Origin: Thiothrix subterranea
Lineage (GTDB): Bacteria; Pseudomonadota; Gammaproteobacteria; Thiotrichales; Thiotrichaceae
Assembly: GCF_030930995.1 (NCBI RefSeq)
Contig: NZ_CP133217.1
Span: forward strand, 3,152,001-3,216,000
Length of the DNA stretch: 64,000 nucleotides
Reading direction: 5' to 3'
The position numbers and the translations under genes are program-made. The notes below the pieces were generated by a model, which did no database searches, was not told where the DNA came from, and worked only from the letters and a program-made list of their open reading frames with translations. The first letter of the stretch is position 1. Every line of letters begins with the position of its first letter. This document shows, piece after piece, positions 1 to 7,294 of the stretch.

Positions 1-172
1 ATGGATTGGCTTATCCTACTCTAACTATAATTTAAAGGTAAATACCTTGTTATGGTTTTTTATGATTTGTATGCTTATTTATCAAATAAGTTAATATATT
101 AATCCGCCAAAAAATTTCGCATGGATGCTTATATAATTTGACAGATAAAAATAAATTTTTATGTATTATCAC
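1..172. other. AT-rich window edge, no gene seen
   Basis: Lies downstream (minus sense) of the nuclease-like cassette gene. It holds a small palindrome at 35-48 (arms AAGGTA/TACCTT) followed by a T-run at 55-60, which could act as a weak plus-strand terminator. I looked for an attC that would close the last cassette and did not find a convincing one; it may lie outside the window. Confidence 0.4.
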
Positions 173-1186
173 TCATTTCTCTGCCTCAACATATATTTTG
201 TTAACGTCAAGTAAATCAGATAATTTGTAGTAAGCTCTAAAAGAATTATTAGCTTTTGGTCTTGGCTTATGCGAAAGATTAATTTGATTTGATGAAGATA
301 AAATAAAAAATTGCTTTTCATCATCGCTATATTTTTCCTCTCCCCAAATATTGTCACAATAGTTCTTTATTCTCTCTTTTGTTGTGTCAGAATATGAGGG
401 ATCATCTAAGAATGATTCAAAGTCTTGATTAGGATTCAAAATAATAATTTTTTCAACCCCAAATAGTTTTTCCATTATACCACCATCCTTCTGTCGGAAA
501 GCAAAATATAGTGGTTTTTTTATTGATTTATAATTTTTTCCAGAATTAGGGCATTCGTATATATGTGGATAACCATATTGATATATAGATGTTTCACCAG
601 CAGGTACTGAGTAAACTTCTTTCTCGTAGAAATTCATAGAGCCATTTATCCTTGTCAAAAAGGTTAAAAAATCTTTAGCTAGACCAGCAGACTTGTATAA
701 AATATTTATTATATCACTCCAAGATATTGAGACTATTTTTTCTGATTTAAATATAAAATTGTTTTTTGATAAAATACAACCATACAATACCTCAAAACCA
801 TGTAACTCTTTAAACTCTTCATTCTCCAAGTATTTAGTGATTTGATTAACGACATTTTTAGGCGAGATGTTTAGTTTAATGTTCTTGGCTTCTATTATTA
901 ATGCTTTTATTGGTTTGTTATTTTTATAAAATTGAATTGATATGTCGATTCTTTTGTCATTTTTTGAGGTCAATTCAGTATGTATTATAATTTTTGAAAA
1001 ATCAGTTTCTTTATATTTCCCCATCACAGAAACAATTGGCTTTAGGCTTAAAAATTGTCTTAGTATATTCTCATCTTGAGATAAAAGATAACCAAGGGCT
1101 ATTGTTTGTTTTACTTCTGTGTCACCATCTATCAAGTCAAAAATAGAAGAATTAACGTATTTATAATTTCTGAAAACTTTTTCCAT
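173..1186 (-). CDS. PD-(D/E)XK nuclease-like cassette protein, 337 aa
   Basis: Not recognised as a named family. The start is set at MEKVF because the longer reading frame would begin inside the attC site (1210-1315) just upstream. Residues about 65-101 read as beta strands carrying E71, D81 and E99-A-K101, the order expected for a PD-(D/E)XK restriction-like nuclease core, so a DNA-cleaving or defence role is possible but unproven. It is AT-rich compared with the core genes further right, as is common for integron cassettes, and reads in the same minus direction as the neighbouring cassettes. No signal peptide or membrane segment is visible. It could equally be a nuclease-fold protein without activity. 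Confidence 0.7.
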   Translation of the reverse strand: MEKVFRNYKYVNSSIFDLIDGDTEVKQTIALGYLLSQDENILRQFLSLKPIVSVMGKYKETDFSKIIIHTELTSKNDKRIDISIQFYKNNKPIKALIIEAKNIKLNISPKNVVNQITKYLENEEFKELHGFEVLYGCILSKNNFIFKSEKIVSISWSDIINILYKSAGLAKDFLTFLTRINGSMNFYEKEVYSVPAGETSIYQYGYPHIYECPNSGKNYKSIKKPLYFAFRQKDGGIMEKLFGVEKIIILNPNQDFESFLDDPSYSDTTKERIKNYCDNIWGEEKYSDDEKQFFILSSSNQINLSHKPRPKANNSFRAYYKLSDLLDVNKIYVEAEK

Positions 1187-1209
1187 TGATGTATAACCGT
1201 TCGGTAAAA

Positions 1210-1315
1210 ATATAACGCCCGCAACAGCGGAATATTTGGAGTGGATTGTTTTGCGGTAGCGTAGACAGCAAAACAAGGAACGGAAAATATTTCCGGCTAG
1301 TTGCGATTGTTAGGT
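1210..1315 (-). other. attC recombination site of the GNAT cassette
   Basis: On the minus strand the site opens with ACCTAAC (fits RYYYAAC) at 1309-1315 and closes with GTTATAT at 1210-1216. Between them the arms around 1214-1240 and 1285-1309 form an imperfect inverted repeat (AATATT-CCG-CT-GTTGCG against AATATTTCCGGCTAGTTGCG) with the extra unpaired bases typical of attC. The GNAT stop codon lies inside the first box, which is usual for gene cassettes. The crossover would fall between 1216 and 1215. Confidence 0.75.
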
Positions 1316-1765
1316 AAGTTCATAGCTAAGCCGATCAACCATTTTACCCTCTTCCGACACAACAAAACCAATACGCCGATAAAGATGCATTGCGACGCTG
1401 TTGGACTTAAAGACGGACAGTTTTATAGCCATTAAACCCAACGATGACGCAATACCAATAATATGCTGCATTACAGCACTACCCACACCCTTATTTTGGT
1501 GCTCTGGTGACAATTGCAGATCGCAGACATAAATATGATCTTCTTCTTTGAAGAATGCGAAAAAGCCAATAAAGGAGCCTTTATTCAAAATATGGAAATG
1601 CTCCACTGAATCTAAAAGCTCCCTACGCTTGCCCCTATCCCAAACGAGGCCATATTCCCTGTAATAGCCAAGCATCAATTGCTCAGTTAAATCTAGCGAT
1701 TTCTCAATGTCATCGGAGGGTGTATAGTCCATGGAATACCTAACGAGGGTGTAGGAAAACCCCAT
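1310..1765 (-). CDS. GNAT-family N-acetyltransferase (gene cassette)
   Basis: A 151-aa GCN5-related acetyltransferase, predicted to move an acetyl group from acetyl-CoA to an amine. The acetyl-CoA loop is visible as the Q-N-K-G-V-G-S-A motif, preceded by the strand VCDLQLSPE and followed by an amphipathic helix and ...LYRRIGF, the usual C-terminal GNAT signature. A later ATG (MDYTPS, twelve codons in) is an alternative start. The gene ends inside its attC and is preceded by the attC of the upstream cassette, so the cassette spans about 1844 to 1216 in minus sense. Acetyltransferases are among the most frequent cassette cargo; the substrate cannot be read from sequence. Confidence 0.85.
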   Translation of the reverse strand: MGFSYTLVRYSMDYTPSDDIEKSLDLTEQLMLGYYREYGLVWDRGKRRELLDSVEHFHILNKGSFIGFFAFFKEEDHIYVCDLQLSPEHQNKGVGSAVMQHIIGIASSLGLMAIKLSVFKSNSVAMHLYRRIGFVVSEEGKMVDRLSYELT

Positions 1766-1838
1766 TTTTGAGGGGTGTCGCTCTTGTAACTATCTGATTC
1801 ATAAAGTACGAAATTTCAATTTTAGGGTTTTTCTACAG

Positions 1839-1930
1839 CCTCAACGTCTAGCATGACGGGCGCGGCGGGGAGTAAGGTTAGGCGAAGTCGCGGGCTGTCA
1901 CCGCGTCCGTCGTCGAAGTCCTCGTTAGCC
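1839..1930 (-). other. attC recombination site of the 102-aa protein cassette
   Basis: Bounded by CCTCAAC (1839-1845) and GTTAGCC (1924-1930). The inner arms GACGGGCGCGG and CCGCGTCCGTC pair over 10 of 11 positions, leaving asymmetric bases near the outer boxes as in folded attC sites. Outer boxes match the R consensus imperfectly (one mismatch each). Its position between two minus-strand cassette genes supports the call. Confidence 0.6.
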
Positions 1931-1964
1931 AATCAATTGAAATTCTTAAAAATTGCCTTCTCTT

Positions 1965-2165
1965 TTGTTCGCTGGGCTGGCGCGGTTTATTGCCAAAATC
2001 ATGGAAGATTGGGGCGGCACTAATTCTTGATCTTTCATTAGGTTGGCACGGCGCATTGTGGAAGCCCTGAAAGATTGGTCAACTACCAATTCTTAATCTT
2101 TCGTTGGGCTGGCACGGTAAATTGTGAAATCTATGAAAGATTGGGATGGCACCAATTCTTGATTT
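1965..2165. repeat. Three degenerate tandem repeats of about 66 bp
   Basis: Units at about 1965-2032, 2033-2098 and 2099-2165. Each carries a GGGCTGGCACGGT-like start, a GAAAGATTGG middle and an ACCAATTCTTGATC-like end. They fill the non-coding tail between the 102-aa gene and its attC. No reading frame is conserved through the units, so they look structural rather than coding. Confidence 0.75.
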
Positions 2166-2187
2166 TTGTTTGAACTGATGTGGTATA

Positions 2188-2496
2188 TTATTTTTTTGGT
2201 GGTGAAGCTAGGCAGAATTTGTAATATAAATTAGCTGCATTTAGAAGGGATGCAGTTCCATTTACTTCATCACCCTTGATAATGATTTTATGTTTTAATG
2301 ATATGCCTGCTTCTTGATCATGACGAGAGTATTTAAATCTCTCTAATAAATCAAACATTGAATCGTTGATAAAATGTTGATCTAAATCTCCCTCATACTT
2401 TTCAATTCTTTTGCATCTTGATTTTGCATCAGACTGAGCGCGAGTTCCGAGGTCTGTATGAACCTCTAACCATTTTGAAAAATCATCAATCCTCAT
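2188..2496 (-). CDS. Hypothetical cassette protein, 102 aa
   Basis: Not recognised. A charged, probably cytoplasmic protein that begins MRIDDFSKWLE and has two helix-rich stretches (about residues 15-55 and 80-95). It resembles the N-terminal part of many uncharacterised cassette proteins only in size and composition. It is the sole gene of a cassette of about 707 bp (2551 to 1845, minus sense) that follows directly after the last 4482-bp unit: 54 bp separate its start from the unit boundary. The unusually long non-coding tail is occupied by three 66-bp repeats. Confidence 0.6.
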   Translation of the reverse strand: MRIDDFSKWLEVHTDLGTRAQSDAKSRCKRIEKYEGDLDQHFINDSMFDLLERFKYSRHDQEAGISLKHKIIIKGDEVNGTASLLNAANLYYKFCLASPPKK

Positions 2497-2545
2497 AATT
2501 CGTATCTCTATTTGATTGGTCGTGATTTTGGTTGGGTATATCTGC

Positions 2546-2669
2546 CGCTAACGTCATATCATGAGAAGATATTCCCCGTAGAACTTAATCGAAGCCTAAG
2601 CAGTTCCCCAACCTGCTGAACTTCAACAAGAACCACTGGGAATATACTTCTCTATGCTCCTTGTTATGT
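2546..2669 (-). other. attC site of element copy 1
   Basis: Outer boxes CGCTAAC (2546-2552, hybrid with the flanking cassette) and GTTATGT (2663-2669). Inner arms GAGAAG/CTTCTC and TATTCCC/GGGAATA pair with asymmetric unpaired bases; a second small hairpin (AGCAG/CTGCT) sits in the loop. Read on the minus strand the crossover box is the lower-coordinate one, so the minus strand is attC top strand and the plus strand is the reactive bottom strand. Confidence 0.8.
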
Positions 2670-2812
2670 CTTTGGAACGCCTCGCTTCTCGTTCCCTCCA
2701 TTATGTTCAAGGTCAAACATAGGGGTAGTTCCCCCTGTCTTCTACCGCGAAGCGCGATAGTCACGGAGCTTCTACCGAAGGCTCATCATGAACCCTCGGT
2801 AGCTACGCAAGC

Positions 2813-3760
2813 CTACATATCCAATGGACTGATCACACCAGCACCGCCCGTTCTTGCCACATGCAGGTAAATTGCTGTGGTACTGATGTCAGAATGCCCT
2901 AACAGCTTCTGTATAGTCACAATATCAGTGCCTTTTTCCAGCAAATAGGTAGCAAAGGTATGCCGCAGTAGGTGAGGGTGCATGTTCTTGTTGAGTCCTG
3001 CTTGCTTTCCCGCCTCGCGTAGTGCCTTCTGGATATTGGTTTCGTGGATGTGCCACCTTCTCACCAGTTGAGTTTGAGGACATACAGACAATTTCCCCGA
3101 TGGAAAGACCCACTGCCAGCCGTAGTCCTTCGAGTTGTATTTCTTCTCTAAGCCTTGGGGTAAGAACACTGTCCCAAAGCCATTTGCTAAATCGTTGTCA
3201 TGTAGTTTTTTCACCTTGACTAAGTGATTCTGAAGCTCTTCCTTCAGTGATAGTGGCAACGGCGTTACTCTATCCTTGTTCCCCTTGCCCTGTTTGATCA
3301 TGATCTGGTTGCGGTCAAACGCAATGTCCTTAACCCTTAGCTCCATGATTTCCATCAGTCGGCATCCAGTGCCATACAGTAGACGACAGATAAGCAAGTG
3401 CATACCTTTTAGATGTGAGAACACAGCGGCTAACTCTTCCTGACTTAGAACCTCAGGCATCTTCTGGGGTCGTTTGCTCTTGGCTATGTTGTCCATGTAG
3501 TCCAGTTGTATCTTAAGTACCTGATTATACATAAACATAATGCTGTTAAATGCTTGCTTGCTGGTGCTGACACTCACGCCACGAGTGTTTACCAGATAAC
3601 TGATATAGCCTTCTACGTGCTTACTCGTCAGGTCTTTAGGGTGTTGTTTTCCATGATAAATAATAAACTTCCTGATCCAGCCTATATAAGCCTTCTCAGT
3701 CTTTAGGGAATAGTTGCGCAGTCTGATTACAGATGCAATTTCGTCTAGTAGCTTTGACAT
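2813..3760 (-). CDS. intI: Integron-type tyrosine recombinase (IntI family), copy 1
   Basis: A 315-aa tyrosine recombinase predicted to recombine attC/attI sites. Catalytic residues are all present with IntI1-like spacing: R134, H263, R266, H289, Y298, plus K159 in the beta hairpin. Between K159 and H263 lies the extra patch diagnostic of IntI over XerC/D (about residues 192-219, containing LPQGLEKKY and WQWVFPSG), and the C-terminus GGAGVISPLDM matches the IntI ending. The start MSKLLDE is chosen because GGAG precedes it and it aligns with IntI N-termini; an in-frame start 18 codons earlier lacks a ribosome site. It is the gene immediately before the attC of the same unit, so it sits where cassette cargo sits. 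All three copies encode identical protein. Confidence 0.93.
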   Translation of the reverse strand: MSKLLDEIASVIRLRNYSLKTEKAYIGWIRKFIIYHGKQHPKDLTSKHVEGYISYLVNTRGVSVSTSKQAFNSIMFMYNQVLKIQLDYMDNIAKSKRPQKMPEVLSQEELAAVFSHLKGMHLLICRLLYGTGCRLMEIMELRVKDIAFDRNQIMIKQGKGNKDRVTPLPLSLKEELQNHLVKVKKLHDNDLANGFGTVFLPQGLEKKYNSKDYGWQWVFPSGKLSVCPQTQLVRRWHIHETNIQKALREAGKQAGLNKNMHPHLLRHTFATYLLEKGTDIVTIQKLLGHSDISTTAIYLHVARTGGAGVISPLDM

Positions 3761-3852
3761 TGGGGTAAATCTCCAAATAGCAGACACGACAAAGCCAACC
3801 GGATAGTTTCCCATCCAGTTGGGTTGTAGGGTTGGTTAAGGGTTGTTAGGTC

Positions 3853-4047
3853 TTAGGAGCTAAGACGCTGAGTAAAGCTGTTGTTCTCCAAAGCAGCTTG
3901 GGCTTCTGCTTGGGTCTTGAAGTATTCAACAGATTCACGGGAGACAGGGATAAAGTCTTGGGACGTACCGATGTAGTAACCAGCACGAGATTGCAGAACA
4001 GAGAGTTCCAGATAGTAGCCGATTTGTGCAGCTAAGAAACCTTTCAT
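3853..4047 (-). CDS. Small protein of 64 aa upstream of intI, copy 1
   Basis: Not recognised. The start is the ATG at 4047 (MKGFLAAQ), with AGAGG about 8 nt upstream; an ATG two codons earlier is too close to that site. The protein has a short hydrophobic/aromatic first half (GYYLELSVLQSRAGYYIG) and a polar second half with FKTQAEAQAALENN. It reads in the same direction as intI with a 92-bp gap, so the two may share a transcript. Conserved without change in all three copies. A regulator or excision-directionality factor is imaginable, but no DNA-binding fold is evident. Confidence 0.6.
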   Translation of the reverse strand: MKGFLAAQIGYYLELSVLQSRAGYYIGTSQDFIPVSRESVEYFKTQAEAQAALENNSFTQRLSS

Positions 4048-5105
4048 GATCATATCCTCTTGATTTATAACACGGTGGGAGCAAGTTAAGGTGGTATCCC
4101 CTGGCTAATATATAGGCAGGTATACACGCTCCAGGTGTTCAGCGAGGATGTAATCAATAGAGGGTGGGGGCTTGGTTCAAGCACTAAACATTTTTGTTTA
4201 CCGCTCAAGTCTAAAAATATATATATCATCAGCCGCTTAAATGATAATGGCTCTCATCTCTTTCAAAGCCTTATGCCATGCGGGTTTCCAGAGGTTCTAT
4301 CCTATAATTCCTTTGTAATTTGTTGCGGTGCAGCATTCGCTATGTAGGTTCAGGCTTAGGTTGTCGGTATTATATTTCAGGGATAAATTCTTTATAAATC
4401 AATAGCATCCAGATTTGGATGGCTCGACCAAAGCAGATTTGCTTTCTTCGGCATTATCAATAGCTTACTTGTTTTTCTAAGTCGTTGATTCTTTCGACTT
4501 TTCATTTTTGAAATACCGGCGGCGGGCAGTCTTTTTACTTCACGACACATGATGGAAATTACCACCATCTATTCCATAACACTAATCGACCCCTCCTATT
4601 GTTTCATCTTCTCTTATTTTGTCTCATCAGGAATCTCATTTCGTCCCCAAAGTGAGATTTTCCATAACCCCATTAAAGCTATATGTATCAAGGGTTTGAG
4701 GCACTTTTAGCATCTCAAGGAGAAGTTGTTTTGCCTTCCACATAACAAGGGAAATACACGTTCATGCTCGTGAACTATCACAAGTAATTAGCGTAGCCAT
4801 AGGTAGTCAGATTGGGTGCATCTTGTAATCAACACGACCAACTTATAATGAATTTAGTCTGGTTGTCTTAGAACTCTTCTTTATAGGTGGACACACCGAA
4901 CAATGGTAGCAACCGCCCTTGCGGACATTGGTAGGGGTAGGTGTTCTTCTTCTTCATTGGTCTAAGGTATTCCACTGATACTATATAAAATGGATGACTA
5001 ACAAGGAGATATAACACAAAGAGAGGAAGGATCTGATGCCCCGATAAACACAGAGAGCAACTAAGGAACACCAGACCCTTATGAATTTTCTACATTAACC
5101 TGTGT

Positions 5106-5184
5106 AGCTTCTATCGAAGTTTCCACAGAAACCTTCGGTAGCTGTGTAACTTCTTGCGAAGATTCCACAGAATCCTTCGGAAGC
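5106..5184. repeat. Twin imperfect hairpins upstream of rep, copy 1
   Basis: Two adjacent hairpins of about 38 nt share the pattern AGCTTC..CGAAG.TTC CACAGAA.CCTTCGG.AGCTGTGT: 5106-5143 and 5148-5184. A related CTTCTACCGAAGG...CCTCGGTAGC stem recurs near 2771-2808. Candidate nick site or single-strand origin for the Rep protein; the function is inferred. Confidence 0.5.
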
Positions 5185-5304
5185 TGTGTCGCTAATCTTA
5201 AAACCACTGTGCGGACTCATCTGGGGTTGGACATTAGGTCAAAGATTCTACTATAAAATCTCATTTTGCTTATAAGTTCTGCTTTTAGCTAACGAACTTT
5301 CTGC

Positions 5305-5310
5305 TATAAT
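5305..5310 (+). promoter_or_regulatory. Candidate -10 box for rep, copy 1
   Basis: A perfect TATAAT about 80 bp before rep; the -35 region (near 5282) is weak (CTTTTAG). Followed by AAGGAGG at 5338, which is too far from the rep start to be its ribosome site. Identical boxes lie at 9787-9792 and 14269-14274 in the other copies. Confidence 0.45.
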
Positions 5311-5387
5311 AAGAGATTCTTTATTACTTACCCTCTCAAGGAGGTCAAACTAGAGCAGATAGAACCTTTCGATAGGTCAATTATAGA

Positions 5388-6746
5388 TTGAATCATAACA
5401 ACAAATCAAACTGGGTGATGTTCGACAACATCATTTTCACAATTGATTGGTCGCATCCTGATCAACCAGCCGTGACTAACGGCGAGACAACACTAGCCCA
5501 CGTCAAGGGCTACTTCAAAACTGAACATCTGGCTGTCCATGCACCTTGTTTAGCTACCAAGAGCCAACCTCTTGCTGAGGTACGCCATCCACACCCAACA
5601 GACTTTCTCAAAGGCGGCAAGGTAGAACGCTTTGCACCATCATACGTTACTGTCCGGTCGCTCATTAATAGCGAAACTGGAGAATGGAACACAGGCTTCG
5701 AGTTCGACGGTAGCCTAATCAAGCACTTGCAAGGGCATAACGTCTGGGGTAGCGATAATCTTGAGCAAATCGTCAAGGATACCTTCTTCTCAGTTCTGAA
5801 CAGCATCAACCCTGAGCTTATCAAGCTGCACGATTGGGACACTCAGAAGCAAACCATCAAGTTTAGTCGTATAGACATCAATGCCTCTTATGATTTGGGG
5901 TCATTCGATAACGTGTTTAACTGGCTACAGGACGCTTACAAGGCATCCTCCCTTAAGAATCGTGGTCGTGCTTGCTTCCCGAATCCCAAGAAAGCACAAG
6001 AGCCTACCAAGGAAGAGCTAACAACACTCTACTGGGGAACGCTCAACGGCAAAACCAAACAGGCTGACTGGTATCTCAAGGCGTATCACAAGCACACTCA
6101 GATTGTTGAGACTGAACCACTCATCTGGGTGCATGACTACAACGAGAAGATATTCAACGAGCCACGACTACCTACGCCACCTGATGCACAGGCATACGCT
6201 GAGAAGGCTCTACGGGTCGAGATTACCTTAAAAACCAAAGAGCTGAAACGTAAGAAGCTCCATGCGCTCACTGATTGGCAAGGGGTCAACGTCTACGATC
6301 TGTTTAAGCACTACACAAGCCGCCTGAGCTTTGATCTGTCGCAGATGGACAAGTCTATTCCCAACTACGATAAGCTGCCTACTGCTACAAAAGCAGTCTT
6401 CATGGACTGGTTCAACACCAAACACCTAGAGAAATTGTATAGACATTCCACACTGGAGCGTCATCGCAAGATCATCAGAGACATCACTGGGCATGACATC
6501 CTTAAGCAGCAGTGCAATCCAGTTGACCATGTAGACTTTTACGACATCCACGGCAATGAGCCTATGGGCAATCCTAATACACCTGACCATAAGTCAGTTG
6601 TAGAAGCTAAGGGGGCAAGGGTCATAGCTGCGTTTATGGAGAAATCAAATGCAACGTCTAAAAGTTTTAAGAAAAAACCTACACAAAAGAAAAAATTTAC
6701 AGCGCAAAAGGTTGATCAGACCACAACCAGAGCGGACATAGGATAA
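5388..6746 (+). CDS. Filamentous-phage gene II-type replication initiator, copy 1
   Basis: A 452-aa protein of the filamentous phage gpII/X replication family, which nicks the double-stranded circle and starts rolling-circle synthesis. Recognisable gpII landmarks are LQGHNVWG at residues 114-121 (LQGHNVFG in the M13/fd family), SRID at 160-163 within a strand, and the WYLKAYHKH segment near 228-236 that aligns with the gpII ALYLKH-type region carrying the tyrosine. The C-terminus is a basic KKKPTQKKK tail. The frame opens with TTG at 5388; an ATG at 5418 (MFDNII) is an alternative start and fits gpII N-termini better. It reads opposite to intI and is followed 20 bp later by the 81-aa gene. 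No zot/pI, coat or adsorption genes accompany it. Protein identical in all three copies. Confidence 0.85.
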   Translation: MNHNNKSNWVMFDNIIFTIDWSHPDQPAVTNGETTLAHVKGYFKTEHLAVHAPCLATKSQPLAEVRHPHPTDFLKGGKVERFAPSYVTVRSLINSETGEWNTGFEFDGSLIKHLQGHNVWGSDNLEQIVKDTFFSVLNSINPELIKLHDWDTQKQTIKFSRIDINASYDLGSFDNVFNWLQDAYKASSLKNRGRACFPNPKKAQEPTKEELTTLYWGTLNGKTKQADWYLKAYHKHTQIVETEPLIWVHDYNEKIFNEPRLPTPPDAQAYAEKALRVEITLKTKELKRKKLHALTDWQGVNVYDLFKHYTSRLSFDLSQMDKSIPNYDKLPTATKAVFMDWFNTKHLEKLYRHSTLERHRKIIRDITGHDILKQQCNPVDHVDFYDIHGNEPMGNPNTPDHKSVVEAKGARVIAAFMEKSNATSKSFKKKPTQKKKFTAQKVDQTTTRADIG

Positions 6747-6766
6747 TCACCAAGGAGACATCACCA

Positions 6767-7012
6767 ATGAACGACACCAGAATTTATCAATACAATCAAT
6801 TACAACGTGAACTTATGAGCAGCATCCTACAGGTCGCCATGACCGATGATCTACTCCAGAACCCAACGATTCTCCCAGACAAGGCGGGCGAATCTTACAG
6901 GGTAGTCCAGCACCTTGAGACCATCCATAGACTTCTTACAGCTATCAAGGAAGGTCGGGCTATGCGTGATGATGGTTCAGCTAATACCAATCTTTATTCC
7001 AGCTATCGCTGA
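6767..7012 (+). CDS. Small protein of 81 aa downstream of rep, copy 1
   Basis: Not recognised. It follows rep by 20 bp with a good ribosome site (AAGGAGA, 8 nt before ATG), so it is likely co-transcribed. Predicted mostly helical: QLQRELMSSILQVAMTDDLLQ, then RVVQHLETIHRLLTAIKEG. Position 3' of a gpII-type rep recalls the single-strand-binding gene V of filamentous phages, but the sequence shows no OB-fold pattern, so this is only positional. Residue 53 is Ile here and in copy 3, Val in copy 2. Confidence 0.65.
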   Translation: MNDTRIYQYNQLQRELMSSILQVAMTDDLLQNPTILPDKAGESYRVVQHLETIHRLLTAIKEGRAMRDDGSANTNLYSSYR

Positions 7013-7027
7013 TAGACCAGTTTTCTA

Positions 7028-7151
7028 ACATAACGTCATATCATGAGAAGATATTCCCCGTAGAACTTAATCGAAGCCTAAGCAGTTCCCCAACCTGCTG
7101 AACTTCAACAAGAACCACTGGGAATATACTTCTCTATGCTCCTTGTTATGT
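7028..7151 (-). other. attC site of element copy 2 (complete)
   Basis: A full site of 124 bp with perfectly complementary outer boxes ACATAAC (7028-7034) and GTTATGT (7145-7151), then a 5-nt unpaired spacer, then arms CAT-GAGAAG-A-TATTCCC against GGGAATA-TA-CTTCTC-T-ATG. The copy boundary (7033/7034) lies in the lower-coordinate box, at G^TT on the minus strand. This is the best-preserved attC in the window. Confidence 0.87.
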
Positions 7152-7294
7152 CTTTGGAACGCCTCGCTTCTCGTTCCCTCCATTATGTTCAAGGTCAAAC
7201 ATAGGGGTAGTTCCCCCTGTCTTCTACCGCGAAGCGCGATAGTCACGGAGCTTCTACCGAAGGCTCATCATGAACCCTCGGTAGCTACGCAAGC

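Larger units (their letters stand above)
4048..5387. other. Hairpin-rich non-coding region between intI and rep, copy 1
   Basis: About 1.3 kb without a convincing gene, lying between the divergent 64-aa/intI and rep/81-aa gene pairs. It holds several inverted repeats, including AATCTCATTT/AAAGTGAGATT near 4630-4660, GTTCA/TGAAC near 4760 and the twin hairpin at 5106-5184, and the probable rep promoter. Nearly all differences between the three copies (single-base indels in T and G runs) fall here. By position and structure it is the best candidate for the replication origin, like the intergenic region of filamentous phages. Confidence 0.55.
2552..7033 (-). mobile_element. IntI-Rep cassette-like element, copy 1 (4482 bp)
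   Basis: First of three tandem copies. In the cassette (minus) sense the unit reads: 81-aa gene and rep (both on the opposite strand), a 1.3-kb hairpin-rich gap, a 64-aa gene, intI, then attC. Its left edge is set by comparing flank and internal junction: upstream bases diverge beyond TAAC (2549-2552), while everything to the right is shared. The crossover therefore lies in the GTTA of the attC outer box, as in gene cassettes. Copy 1 differs from the others only by scattered single-base changes and indels in the non-coding region. A rep gene plus integrase with no packaging genes suggests a plasmid-like or phage-satellite element. Confidence 0.85.

Noticed and set aside
4135-4347. 70-codon open frame in the non-coding region of the unit (and copies)
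   Set aside because: Broken by a one-base indel in copy 2 and lacks a ribosome site; treated as non-coding.
4868-5071. 67-codon open frame on the minus strand before rep
   Set aside because: Kept in all copies, but the sequence is nearly identical anyway; no ribosome site, odd composition and overlap with the probable origin region.
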